Assembly: GCA_001804805.1 (NCBI GenBank)
Contig: MHBH01000004.1
Location: forward strand, 1 to 42,719
DNA from: Lentisphaerae bacterium GWF2_49_21
Lineage (GTDB): Bacteria > Verrucomicrobiota > Lentisphaeria > Victivallales > GWF2-50-93
Reading direction: 5' to 3'
Length of the DNA stretch: 42,719 bases
Shown here in pieces: positions 8,171-15,302 of this stretch (the stretch's first letter is position 1; each line of letters opens with the position of its first letter). Under the pieces are notes generated by a model that was not told where the DNA came from, searched no databases, and saw only the letters and a list, made by a program, of their open reading frames with translations. The translations under genes were made by a program, and so were the position numbers.

Positions 8171-9193
8171 ATGGACCCTCAAAAGAATAAAAAATCATCG
8201 CTGAATGCGCCTGCTTTGATCCTCTGTGCCGTGATCATCGCCGTGACCGGAGTTTCCTACATCCGGCAGAAACAGGAGAAGATCTTTCCGCAGCAGGCGC
8301 CGAAGGGTTCCAGGGACGATGCGGCCCGCTGGTGTGAATCCGTGGAAAAGGGCGAAATGAAGAAGGCTGAAACATATGCCGCGCGCATCTGCGGTGGCTG
8401 CGACATGAAGCAGATCCCCGACGTCGACTACCTCCGCCTCGCAGAGGAAATGAAGTTCAGCACCCTCCTCTTCAACCAGCCTTTTGGAAAATATGATTTC
8501 TACAGATGGAAGGATGCCTGTGCTGTCCTTGATCTCGTCTGGGACAAGAAGACAAGGAGGGAACTGCAGAACATGGTGCAGGGCGTGATTGACAAGCTCG
8601 AATGCCGCCCGACACCCGAAGGCAAGCCACAGTCCCTCACAATCTCGGAAATACTTCAAAGGGGCTACGGCAACACGCATGAGATCACAAGAGTACTATG
8701 CGAGGCAGCCTACCAGTCCGGATATGATGTCATGGCGGTCTCCATCTTCGACGAATCGAAGAACCTCATCCATGTCGTCTGCGAAATCCGCGGAAAGGAC
8801 AAGTCGCTGGTGGTTGATACGCGATTTAAGAAGATCTGGGACAACATGACTTTTGCGAAACTCGCAGAGGAGCCGAAGCTGACTTCCGGTACCTGGCCGG
8901 AGAACATTGCGAAATCCGTAAAATTCCATATCTACAATCTGCCCGCCGAATTCCAGGACTATAAGGTTTACAACCAGAATCTCCAGCAGGCGCTCAGCAC
9001 CCGGAAAATTGACGGAATACCACGTTTCGGGGAGGATCCGCGGACGAGAATTGAAAAGTACCTGAAATATTTCGGGCCGGATCAAAAACCTCTCGTAACT
9101 TACTGGAGATATCCGTTCATCGCACTGCTGTCACAACCGGACTTTCCTGCCGGATGGCGCTTGAACTATGAAAAATTTCTTGAAGAACAATAA
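8171..9193 (+). CDS. Membrane-anchored protein with degenerate transglutaminase-like domain
   Basis: The 340-residue protein has a basic start and one hydrophobic helix (about residues 11-29), so it is probably anchored facing the periplasm. The region around 165-220 (GYGNTHEITRVLCEAA, then LIHVVCEI, then SLVVDTR) follows the spacing of a transglutaminase-like core: Cys helix, His strand, Asp strand. The position expected for the catalytic Cys holds Thr/His, while His and Asp are kept. It may be an inactive protease-fold binding domain. I do not recognise the rest. There is no clear SD. It stands alone between the divergent bS22-like gene and purM, and its function is unknown. Confidence 0.6.
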   Translation: MDPQKNKKSSLNAPALILCAVIIAVTGVSYIRQKQEKIFPQQAPKGSRDDAARWCESVEKGEMKKAETYAARICGGCDMKQIPDVDYLRLAEEMKFSTLLFNQPFGKYDFYRWKDACAVLDLVWDKKTRRELQNMVQGVIDKLECRPTPEGKPQSLTISEILQRGYGNTHEITRVLCEAAYQSGYDVMAVSIFDESKNLIHVVCEIRGKDKSLVVDTRFKKIWDNMTFAKLAEEPKLTSGTWPENIAKSVKFHIYNLPAEFQDYKVYNQNLQQALSTRKIDGIPRFGEDPRTRIEKYLKYFGPDQKPLVTYWRYPFIALLSQPDFPAGWRLNYEKFLEEQ

Positions 9194-9283
9194 GATTATA
9201 TAGAAATTTTACTTAACAGGATTACTTTAGCGGGATATAAATCTAATCAATCCCTCATGCAGGGATAATTACAGGATATATAA

Positions 9284-10324
9284 ATGAACAGAATAAGAAG
9301 CAATTCATACAAGGAAGCCGGAGTAGACATCGATCTCGCGGGTGAACTTCTCGACAAGATGAAGAAGAAGCTTTCAAAGGCGCGCCGCCCTGAAATGCTC
9401 GCTCCTATCGGAGGATTCGGCGGACTCTTCAAGCTCAACCTTAAAAAATACAAGAGCCCTATATTGGTCTCCAGCATCGACGGCGTCGGAACCAAGCTCA
9501 TGGTCGCGATGATGATGGACCAGTTCTATTCGGTCGGCTACGACATCGTGAACCACTGCATAAACGATATCGCCGTGCAGGGCGCCGAACCTATTTATTT
9601 CATGGACTACATTGGTATCGGAAAACTCAAGGGGCCTCTCTACAAGGAGGTTCTTTCTGGCATCGCCGACGCATGCAGCGAGGCCGGATGCGCGCTTCTC
9701 GGCGGCGAAACTGCTGAAATGCCCGGCATGTACGGGGATGATTTCGACCTGGTCGGCGTCATAACCGGCGTCGTCGAGGAGAAAAGACTCATCACCGGGA
9801 AAAAGATAAAACCCGGATATGTCGCAGTCGGAATTGCCTCGAACGGACTCCATACGAACGGATTCAGTCTTGCTAGAAGAGTCCTCTTCCAGCAGTGCGG
9901 ATATTCTATAGACACGGAACTCAAGGAGCTCGGTGGCACGATCGGCGAAGCGCTACTGAAACCCCATATCTCCTACTGGCCGGCCATCAAGAAGGCGATG
10001 GACAAGAAACTGCCTCTCGACGGAATCGCCCATATCACCGGCGGCGGACTCTACGACAATGTTCCGAGAATACTTCCGAATAATGTGAACGTGATGTTTG
10101 ACAGGAGCGTTCTTCCGGTCCTTCCAATATTCACCCTCATGGTCGAGGAGGGGAACATTGCCCTCGAGGAGGCCTACAGGGTCTTCAACATGGGCATCGG
10201 GATGGTCTGGTTTGTTCCGGAGAAATCAGCCAAGGAGGCGGTAAAGATCTGCCGCGACACAGGATTCACCGCCGGTGTCATCGGAAAAGTCGTCAAAGGC
10301 TCCCGGAAAGTCTTCGTCGAATAA
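9284..10324 (+). CDS. purM: Phosphoribosylformylglycinamidine cyclo-ligase (AIR synthetase)
   Basis: PurM closes the imidazole ring of purines: FGAM plus ATP gives AIR, in the cytoplasm. The 346-residue length is normal. Family motifs are visible: YKEAGVDID at the start, SIDGVGTK, NDIAVQGAEP, GCALLGGETAEMPGMY, IASNGLHTNGFSLAR and HITGGGLYDNVPRIL. The ATG is preceded by AGGA with 7-bp spacing. A small ATCCCT/AGGGAT hairpin (9250-9266) lies just upstream of that site. No other pur genes are nearby, so it appears to be a single-gene unit. A palindromic repeat begins right after its stop. Confidence 0.95.
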   Translation: MNRIRSNSYKEAGVDIDLAGELLDKMKKKLSKARRPEMLAPIGGFGGLFKLNLKKYKSPILVSSIDGVGTKLMVAMMMDQFYSVGYDIVNHCINDIAVQGAEPIYFMDYIGIGKLKGPLYKEVLSGIADACSEAGCALLGGETAEMPGMYGDDFDLVGVITGVVEEKRLITGKKIKPGYVAVGIASNGLHTNGFSLARRVLFQQCGYSIDTELKELGGTIGEALLKPHISYWPAIKKAMDKKLPLDGIAHITGGGLYDNVPRILPNNVNVMFDRSVLPVLPIFTLMVEEGNIALEEAYRVFNMGIGMVWFVPEKSAKEAVKICRDTGFTAGVIGKVVKGSRKVFVE

Positions 10325-10349
10325 GTAGGTACGCCCTTTAGGGTGTACC
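10325..10349. repeat. 25-bp hairpin repeat, copy 1
   Basis: GTAGGTACGCCCTTTAGGG (continuing to 10349) folds as GGTACGCCC/GGGTGTACC around TTTA. The reverse complement recurs at 14298-14322 with only two differences, and these are paired (C-G here, T-A there). It starts right after the purM stop codon. Confidence 0.7.
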
Positions 10350-10384
10350 ATCTTAAGTCTCTTTCTTCTTAACGGTATTCGTTC

Positions 10385-10447
10385 GTAGTCAAGCCATTAT
10401 TGGCTGTGTTTTGAAAGCGAAGAGACACGCAAAAATGCGTTAACTAC
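10385..10447. repeat. 63-bp multi-hairpin repeat, copy 1 (upstream of speB)
   Basis: The unit starts GTAGTCAAGCCATTATTGGC and ends GCGTTAACTAC. GTAGT and ACTAC close it. Inside lie AGCC-ATTATT-GGCT, a possible GCG/CGC stem and ACGCA-AAAA-TGCGT. The closing stem extends into the flanks (TTCGTTCGTAGT with ACTACGAGCAAA, a few non-pairs). A second copy at 11815-11877 is identical at 60 of 63 positions. This fold resembles a cloverleaf but has no tRNA consensus. Confidence 0.75.
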
Positions 10448-10541
10448 GAGCAAATTCATTGCAAAATACGCCCAAATCCACAATTTAGTGGCCCCTGTGT
10501 GTAAAAAACGAGCTAATATCTTGAGTTGCAATGAGATAAAG

Positions 10542-10562
10542 ATTAAGCACTTAGTGCTTAAT
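10542..10562. promoter_or_regulatory. Operator-like palindrome before the speB promoter
   Basis: ATTAAGCAC (10542-10550) and GTGCTTAAT (10554-10562) form a perfect 9-bp inverted repeat with a 3-nt centre. It ends 4 bp before the speB -35 box, a position typical for an activator or repressor site. It could equally be a small hairpin of an upstream transcript. Confidence 0.45.
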
Positions 10563-10566
10563 TCCC

Positions 10567-10595
10567 TTGACAATAGCTAAGACCCCCTTTAGATT
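10567..10595 (+). promoter_or_regulatory. Sigma-70 type promoter for speB
   Basis: A perfect TTGACA (10567-10572) is followed after exactly 17 bp by TAGATT (10590-10595, four of six matches to TATAAT). The predicted transcript starts near 10602, leaving a leader of about 40 nt before the speB ATG. Confidence 0.6.
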
Positions 10596-10642
10596 AGTTC
10601 CTTGCACTTCTACCTATATAAAAATCTCAGGAGATCACCCTA

Positions 10643-11518
10643 ATGGGGAATAATAAACATACTGTGTTCAATTGCATCGACATGCTTCCTTCTTCGCCGG
10701 GAACGGCCTTGCTGCATGTAATTCCGGCACCGTACGAGAAAAGCGTCTGTTACGGGAAAGGGACGGCCAACGGCCCGTCGGCAATCCTGCATGCCTCTCA
10801 TCAGCTCGAGACCTTTGATGGCAAGTCTGATCCATCGGACCTGGGGATTTTCACTCATCCTCCTGTCGACTGCCTTGGCTCGCATGAATTCGCCCTGAAA
10901 AGGATTGAAAAAACTGTCGCGGAAGTCCTGAGGATTGGGAAAGTTCCAGTGATGATCGGAGGGGAGCATACCGTGACCTTTGGCGCCATCAAGGCTCTCT
11001 CTGTGAAATTCGCAGATTTCGGAGTCGTCCAGTTTGACGCACATGCCGATCTCAGGGACAGCTACCAAAAGAGCGGTTACAGCCATGCCTGCGTTCTCCG
11101 CAGGATACACGAGCTCGGAATTCCAGTCTTCCAGATGGGTGTAAGATCCATCTGTGCTGAAGAACATGAATACAGGAAAAAGAAGAAGATTCCATATCTC
11201 GATGCCGAACAGATCTGCGTGAAGGGGATTCCTGGGAAAATACTTCCTGCCAGTTTCCCGAAGAAGATCTATCTGACATTCGACATTGACGCGCTTGATC
11301 CGTCAGTCGTGCCTTCTACTGGGACACCAGTGCCCGGCGGACTCGGATGGTATCAGACGATGGAACTGCTTGAAAATGTCCTGAAAGGACGCAAGCTGCT
11401 CGGGATGGATCTTGTGGAGTTCTCTCCGGTGAAGACATTCCATTATCCGGACTATACGGCGGCAAATCTTCTGTATAACATCTTTGGGATAGCGCAAAGA
11501 GCGAAGTCACTCTCGTGA
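10643..11518 (+). CDS. speB: Agmatinase/arginase-family ureohydrolase
   Basis: This 291-residue member of the ureohydrolase family most likely hydrolyses agmatine to putrescine and urea for polyamine synthesis. The Mn-binding motifs are all present: IGGEHT, QFDAHADLRD, SHACVLRR and TFDIDALDPS. SpeB is the best fit among family members, but formimidoglutamase or guanidine-hydrolase activity cannot be excluded by motifs. AGGAG lies 8 bp before the ATG. No arginine decarboxylase gene is adjacent. The gene has its own promoter and terminator and is bracketed by two copies of a 63-bp structured repeat, so it is a self-contained cassette. Confidence 0.85.
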   Translation: MGNNKHTVFNCIDMLPSSPGTALLHVIPAPYEKSVCYGKGTANGPSAILHASHQLETFDGKSDPSDLGIFTHPPVDCLGSHEFALKRIEKTVAEVLRIGKVPVMIGGEHTVTFGAIKALSVKFADFGVVQFDAHADLRDSYQKSGYSHACVLRRIHELGIPVFQMGVRSICAEEHEYRKKKKIPYLDAEQICVKGIPGKILPASFPKKIYLTFDIDALDPSVVPSTGTPVPGGLGWYQTMELLENVLKGRKLLGMDLVEFSPVKTFHYPDYTAANLLYNIFGIAQRAKSLS

Positions 11519-11542
11519 CAAATCCGAAATCCGAATATAGAT

Positions 11543-11568
11543 GAGGCAATTTCAAAATTGCCTCTTTT
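11543..11568 (+). terminator. Rho-independent terminator of speB
   Basis: GAGGCAATTT and AAATTGCCTC form a perfect 10-bp stem with a 2-nt centre (CA), followed by TTTT. It begins 25 bp after the speB stop. Confidence 0.75.
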
Positions 11569-11762
11569 GAGCTGATTTCAAAAGTTGGAGTGCGCTGCCC
11601 CGACATCACTGAGCCGGGATCTTCGACTTTAGCGTGTGTAACCTGTTGTCGAAGATCCCGGCCCCAACGGGTGTCGGGAAATACCAAGACACGCTGAAGC
11701 CGTGAACTCCAACGGGTTTATTCTCGCAACAAACGTTTTTCGTATTTTTTGAAATCAGCTCA
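11568..11762. other. 195-bp nested inverted-repeat element with possible pseudoknot
   Basis: The outer arms TGAGCTGATTTCAAAA (11568-11583) and TTTTGAAATCAGCTCA (11747-11762) are perfectly inverted over 16 bp. Inside are GTTGGAGT/ACTCCAAC (11584-11591, 11706-11713), CCCGACA/TGTCGGG (11599-11605, 11672-11678) and a perfect 15-bp stem GCCGGGATCTTCGAC/GTCGAAGATCCCGGC (11613-11627, 11648-11662). AGCGTGT in the apical loop (11631-11637) matches ACACGCT outside the hairpin (11689-11695), which would make a pseudoknot. It has no coding capacity. Candidates are a structured non-coding RNA or a MITE-like element; I recognise no known family. Confidence 0.65.
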
Positions 11763-11814
11763 GATAGCTATGGAGGACAGGCTACCAACAAATTCCAACT
11801 GGGTTAATTTGTTT

Positions 11815-11877
11815 GTAGTCAAGCCATTATTGGCTGTGCCTTGAAAGCGAAGAGACACGCAAGAATGCGTTAACTAC
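11815..11877. repeat. 63-bp multi-hairpin repeat, copy 2 (downstream of speB)
   Basis: This is the second copy of the unit at 10385-10447, in the same orientation, with three differences (TGTGTT to TGTGCC, and CGCAAAAA to CGCAAGAA). The flanking stem also persists: TTTGTTTGTAGT opposite ACTACGAACAGA. Flank bases differ between copies while most pairing is kept. Confidence 0.75.
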
Positions 11878-11905
11878 GAACAGAATCACTCTGAAGTCTT
11901 GAAAT

Positions 11906-11937
11906 CCAGTTACGAGTTTCCAGTATCAAGTATCATC
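11906..11937. repeat. CAGTATCAAGTATC stutter
   Basis: TTTCCAGTATCAAGTATC sits directly after the 3' end of the ROK gene (minus strand). Near-identical text, TTTCCAGTATCAAGTTACAA, occurs at 29388-29407, beside the other ROK gene. These are short dispersed intergenic strings rather than coding sequence. Confidence 0.45.
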
Positions 11938-12942
11938 CTACTTCTTTTCCCACGGCAGCTGCCATTTTCCTTCTTCGAAGAGGCCGTTGAGGGCGACACA
12001 GATGCCGGAATATTCCCCGATATGGCTGCCGAGGGCAGTCACACGGAGCTCCATCGCCTGGAGCATTTCCTTCCAGCAGAACAGCGGAAGATAGCGTTTT
12101 ACAGGATCAAGCAGGAGTTCCTTTGAATGGAGGGCGACTGTTCCGAGGACGATCATTTCCGGATTGAAGGTATTGGCGAAAATCCCAATGGCCTGTGCAT
12201 TTCTGAGGCAGATTTCGTCCCAGAGTGCCAGGGCGTATGGATCCTTGTTGACTACTGCCTGACGGAGGACCGGATATCCGAGATCGTCGACCTTGCCTTC
12301 AGCAAGCTTCATGATGGGATGGTCTGGCTGTCCGCCAATCTCGCGTTTCATCCTGTCGGAGATGGCTCTTCCTCCGCAGAATGCTTCATAGCAGCCCTTG
12401 AGCCCGCAGTTGCATTGGGGGCCTTTTGGATCGAGCACAACATGTCCCATTTCTCCGGCAAGGAAGCTTGCGCCCTGGACAAGATGTCCGTTCACAATTA
12501 TTCCGCCGCCTATGCCTGTGCTCATGGTCAGGTAAATAAGGTTCCTGCATCCTTTTCCAGCTCCGAAAAACCATTCAGCGAGAACTCCGGCGTTCGCATC
12601 GTTGTCAAAATAGGCCTTTACACCCATTTTTTCGGCGAGATGATCCCTGACAGGGACATTGATCCATTTTTTCATGTTGCATGGGGAGATTGTGCCCTTT
12701 GGTATGTCCATTGGTCCCGGGGCGCCGATTCCGATCGCTGTAAGATCGGAGTTTTTGAAACCGTTGTCCTTCAGCAGAGCGTATCCGTCTGCGACCATTT
12801 CCCCGAGGACGTCTTCGGGCGAACGGTGTTCGCTTTTAATTCTTTTTGATCCTATGATCTTGCCGTCGCTGGTGCCGAGGGCTGCTGCTATTTTTGTTCC
12901 TCCGATGTCAAAACCGAGGATGAGCTTTCCATCTTTCTTCAT
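11938..12942 (-). CDS. ROK-family sugar kinase (glucokinase-like)
   Basis: This 334-residue ROK protein lacks the N-terminal helix-turn-helix of NagC/Mlc regulators, so it should be a sugar kinase. It shows the ATP-binding FDIGGTKIAAALG start, IGAPGPMD, NDANAGVLAEW, STGIGGGII, GEMGHVVLD and the zinc motif CNCGLKGCYE. ROK kinases phosphorylate glucose, N-acetylglucosamine, N-acetylmannosamine or fructose; the sequence alone does not settle which. The second ROK protein (29410-30384) is only distantly similar. GGAG 7 bp before the ATG supports the start. It is transcribed leftward, divergent from tolQ. Confidence 0.85.
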   Translation of the reverse strand: MKKDGKLILGFDIGGTKIAAALGTSDGKIIGSKRIKSEHRSPEDVLGEMVADGYALLKDNGFKNSDLTAIGIGAPGPMDIPKGTISPCNMKKWINVPVRDHLAEKMGVKAYFDNDANAGVLAEWFFGAGKGCRNLIYLTMSTGIGGGIIVNGHLVQGASFLAGEMGHVVLDPKGPQCNCGLKGCYEAFCGGRAISDRMKREIGGQPDHPIMKLAEGKVDDLGYPVLRQAVVNKDPYALALWDEICLRNAQAIGIFANTFNPEMIVLGTVALHSKELLLDPVKRYLPLFCWKEMLQAMELRVTALGSHIGEYSGICVALNGLFEEGKWQLPWEKK

Positions 12943-13037
12943 CGTGATTCTCCATGAATATTTTCTTTGGAATTGTTTTAAACTGAAAAACTGGTATTTT
13001 AAGATATTTTAAAAGAAATTAACTATAACTGTTTTCC

Positions 13038-13054
13038 GGGCCTAATCAAGGCCC
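13038..13054 (+). promoter_or_regulatory. GC hairpin in the tolQ leader
   Basis: GGGCCT-AATCA-AGGCCC is a perfect 6-bp stem followed by TTT, 21 bp before the tolQ ATG. It does not include the GGGAG ribosome binding site. It could be a weak attenuator or a messenger-stabilising hairpin. Confidence 0.4.
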
Positions 13055-13075
13055 TTTACTTGGGAGAAAGATTCT

Positions 13076-13822
13076 ATGCAGTCGGATGTCATTACAATTA
13101 CCATGAACTCGGGTTCGGGCATTTATTATGCCTACCAGCACTGTGACATTATGGGCAAGGTCGTCGTCTGGATGCTTTTCATAGGTTCGATAATAACCTG
13201 GACGATCATGATCGAAAAGGGTATCGCCCTCTACAAGGCCAAGAAGGCCACCATGCTTTTCATTTATCTTTTCAGGGACAAGAAATATCCTCTTGCGCTC
13301 TGGAAAAAGGCCGAACAAGTGAAATGTCCGGTTACAAAAGTCTACATGAAAGGAGCCGAGGATCTCCTGAATTTCTATGAAATGCCGCCTGAATTCGCGG
13401 AATTCTACGGAACTTCAAAGCATCCCGTGCAGAAGCTCACCACCGCCCAGATCGAAACCATCAGAAGCACCTTGGACAGGGCCGTGTCCGATCAGATACT
13501 CCTCATGGAGGACAAGCTCGGAGTTCTCGCAACCGCCGTCAGCGCAAGCCCGTTCTTCGGTCTTTTCGGAACGGTCTGGGGAATCACGATGGCGTTCGCG
13601 GCACTTGCCGTACAGGGCAGGGCGGACATGCAGGCGCTGGCCCCCGGCGTCAGCGGAGCGCTTATCACCACTATCGTCGGTCTTCTCGTGGCGATTCCAT
13701 CGCTGATCGGATACAATCTAATCACCGTCACGATAAGAAGGATAACTGTCAGCATGGACAACTTCGTCGAGGAGTTCATGGCCAAGGTAAAACTTGAACA
13801 ATATGAAAAAGGTTCCGAATAA
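13076..13822 (+). CDS. tolQ: MotA/TolQ/ExbB proton-channel protein
   Basis: The 248-residue inner-membrane protein has three hydrophobic segments (about residues 25-45, 150-180 and 195-215). The family core is visible: GVLATAVSASPFFGLFGTVWG, then GVSGALITTIVGLLVAIPS. Together with the ExbD/TolR protein it forms the proton-driven motor that powers TolA or TonB. A GGGAG about 9 bp upstream supports the ATG. Its stop codon overlaps the start of the next gene (TAATG), showing translational coupling. TolQ and ExbB cannot be told apart from sequence alone; without tolB or pal nearby, an ExbB role with the TonB-like gene is equally possible. Confidence 0.85.
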   Translation: MQSDVITITMNSGSGIYYAYQHCDIMGKVVVWMLFIGSIITWTIMIEKGIALYKAKKATMLFIYLFRDKKYPLALWKKAEQVKCPVTKVYMKGAEDLLNFYEMPPEFAEFYGTSKHPVQKLTTAQIETIRSTLDRAVSDQILLMEDKLGVLATAVSASPFFGLFGTVWGITMAFAALAVQGRADMQALAPGVSGALITTIVGLLVAIPSLIGYNLITVTIRRITVSMDNFVEEFMAKVKLEQYEKGSE

Positions 13823-14229
13823 TGCCAAGCCGGGGAAAAAGATCTCAGCTCGAAATGGTCAACCAGATCAACATGACCCCCATGGTCGATCTTGTCCTGG
13901 TCCTGCTGATCATCTTCATGATCACCGCCCCGCTGCTGGAATACAGCATCGATGTTTCCCCGCCCAAGATGAATGCCGACAAGATCCCGGAAGACAATAC
14001 AAAGGTCGTGAGCCTGAACAAGAAAGGACAGATTGTCTTCAACAAGGAAACACTCAGCCCCAAGGCCCTTGCGGAGAAACTCGATGTGCAGAAAAGGCTG
14101 AATCCTAAGCTTACTGTCCTAATAAGAGCCGACGGAACTCGTCAATATAATGAGGTCATGGAAGTCATGAAGGCCGTCAGGAACGCCGGAATTATGACAG
14201 TATCCCTCGTGACCGAGTCGGAAAAGTAG
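13822..14229 (+). CDS. tolR: ExbD/TolR biopolymer transport protein
   Basis: The 135-residue protein has a single N-terminal transmembrane helix (about residues 16-38, with VDLVLVLLIIFMITAPLL) carrying the Asp of the NMTPMVDL motif, the proton-path residue of ExbD/TolR. The periplasmic part ends with the usual PKLTVLIRADG and MEVMKAVRNAGI. It pairs with the TolQ/ExbB protein encoded by the overlapping upstream gene (TAATG). Its stop codon touches the 5' arm of a palindromic repeat. Confidence 0.87.
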   Translation: MPSRGKRSQLEMVNQINMTPMVDLVLVLLIIFMITAPLLEYSIDVSPPKMNADKIPEDNTKVVSLNKKGQIVFNKETLSPKALAEKLDVQKRLNPKLTVLIRADGTRQYNEVMEVMKAVRNAGIMTVSLVTESEK

Positions 14230-14283
14230 GGACGGGCTTTCAGTGTCCGGCGTAGCCCTTGGGCGAAGTCGGAAGCCTGTCCC
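14229..14283. repeat. REP-like palindromic unit between tolR and the tonB-like gene
   Basis: GGGACGGGCTT (14229-14239) and AAGCCTGTCCC (14273-14283) form an 11-bp stem with one G-T pair. Inside are TCCG/CGGA (14246-14249, 14270-14273) and GCCC-TT-GGGC (14255-14264) with the CGTAGC and GCGAAG cores also seen at 141-169. The 3' arm abuts an in-frame ATG at 14284. Confidence 0.65.
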
Positions 14284-14297
14284 ATGAATTCAGGATT

Positions 14298-14322
14298 GGT
14301 ACACCTTAAAAGGCGTACCTAC
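14298..14322. repeat. 25-bp hairpin repeat, copy 2 (inverted)
   Basis: This is the reverse complement of 10325-10349 with two differences that change a C-G pair into a T-A pair, so the hairpin is kept. Because it is a repeat, the preceding in-frame ATG (14284) is less likely to be the start of the TonB-like protein. Confidence 0.7.
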
Positions 14323-14328
14323 TTATCA

Positions 14329-15276
14329 ATGACAGAAGAACTATACAATCTACATGAGATCTACGGGGAAGATGACACTCTGACCGACAAGGTCAGGGCG
14401 AGGAAGGTGTTTTTCAGTGTTTCCTTCTTCCACGTGCTTTTCATCGCCGGTCCTTTTTTGTTCTTTGCGCTATGGGAGAAATTCTACGAGAAGAAACCGC
14501 TTCCAATGCAGGTCAGCCTGCTGAACCTCAATCCTGAAGGCAACAAGACCAATGAACCTCCAGGAAATCCTGAACCGCCGAAAAATGAGGTTCTAAATAA
14601 GAAAAAAGATGATCCGAAGCCTCCAGAACCTGAGGAGGAGGAAGCTGTCGAGGAAGCCCCCGTCGTACCTCCGAAAAGACCTGTAGTCGAACCTCCGGTG
14701 AAAAATGATCCGAAGCCCAAGGTTCCAGTTCCTGTGGAAAAGGCGAAACCAGTAATCAAGCCTCCGGAAAAAGTCGATGACACGCCGAAAAAATGGGAGC
14801 CGAAGAAACCAACTGAGATTATCAAGTCGGACAAGGTCGTCAAGGGCAAGGCACCAACCCCGAAAATCAACGCTAACACGCTTGCCGACAAGCTGAAAAA
14901 TATTCAGAAGCAGTGCAAAGTGACAAATACCGGTGCTGGCGGCCGTGGCGGTGGACCAGGACTGCCCGGAGGAATCGGAGCTCCTGGAGGTGTTGGAACA
15001 ATGCCGGCAAGTTATTATGATTCGGTGTCTGTCTATCTCTACGAACTTTGGAAACAGCCCAGCCAGGCGGAACTCAAAGGCTTGAAACCGACTGTCACCG
15101 TCCATATTTCAATCGATGCAACCGGAAATGTGAGATCCGCGCAGATCACCAAGAAAAGCGGCAACAGTGCAATGGACATATCCGTCAACGAACTCCTCAC
15201 AAGCCTTAAAAACCTTCCGAAACCCCCGCAGGGAGCCCTGGAATTGGACGTGTCACTGGAGATTGAAGATAATTAA
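14329..15276 (+). CDS. TonB/TolA-like energy-transducing protein
   Basis: About 315 residues. After a short cytoplasmic start, one transmembrane helix (about residues 27-47, VSFFHVLFIAGPFLFFAL) is followed by a long Pro/Lys/Glu-rich periplasmic spacer (PPEPEEEE, VVPPKRPVVEPP), a Gly-rich hinge and a C-terminal domain (ASYYDSVSVYLYELW ... PTVTVHISIDATGNVRSAQI) typical of TonB/TolA C-terminal folds. It would carry energy from the TolQ/TolR-type motor to outer-membrane partners. The three genes form an operon. Start: ATG 14284 (GGAA upstream) would add 15 residues encoded by a repeat element, so I prefer ATG 14329, although its SD is poor. Confidence 0.8.
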   Translation: MTEELYNLHEIYGEDDTLTDKVRARKVFFSVSFFHVLFIAGPFLFFALWEKFYEKKPLPMQVSLLNLNPEGNKTNEPPGNPEPPKNEVLNKKKDDPKPPEPEEEEAVEEAPVVPPKRPVVEPPVKNDPKPKVPVPVEKAKPVIKPPEKVDDTPKKWEPKKPTEIIKSDKVVKGKAPTPKINANTLADKLKNIQKQCKVTNTGAGGRGGGPGLPGGIGAPGGVGTMPASYYDSVSVYLYELWKQPSQAELKGLKPTVTVHISIDATGNVRSAQITKKSGNSAMDISVNELLTSLKNLPKPPQGALELDVSLEIEDN

Positions 15277-15302
15277 TAAATTTTTCAGGATGAAAAATTT
15301 AT
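15276..15302. terminator. Bidirectional terminator between tonB-like and methyltransferase genes
   Basis: ATAAATTTTTC and GAAAAATTTAT form a perfect 11-bp stem around AGGAT. The A-run and U-run pair with each other, so it can serve both convergent genes. It overlaps the last codons of the methyltransferase gene. Confidence 0.65.

Noticed and set aside
10385-10447. Possible tRNA, because the 63-bp repeat folds like a cloverleaf
   Set aside because: No TTCRA arm, no anticodon loop of 7, stems of wrong length, and a near-identical second copy nearby fits a repeat better.
11568-11762. Retron ncRNA or integron attC site
   Set aside because: No reverse transcriptase or integrase gene in the window, and the arm ends do not match the attC GTTRRRY core.
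12127-12849. Plus-strand frame of 240 codons opposite the first ROK gene
   Set aside because: Shadow of a well-supported ROK kinase; no SD and no recognisable domain.
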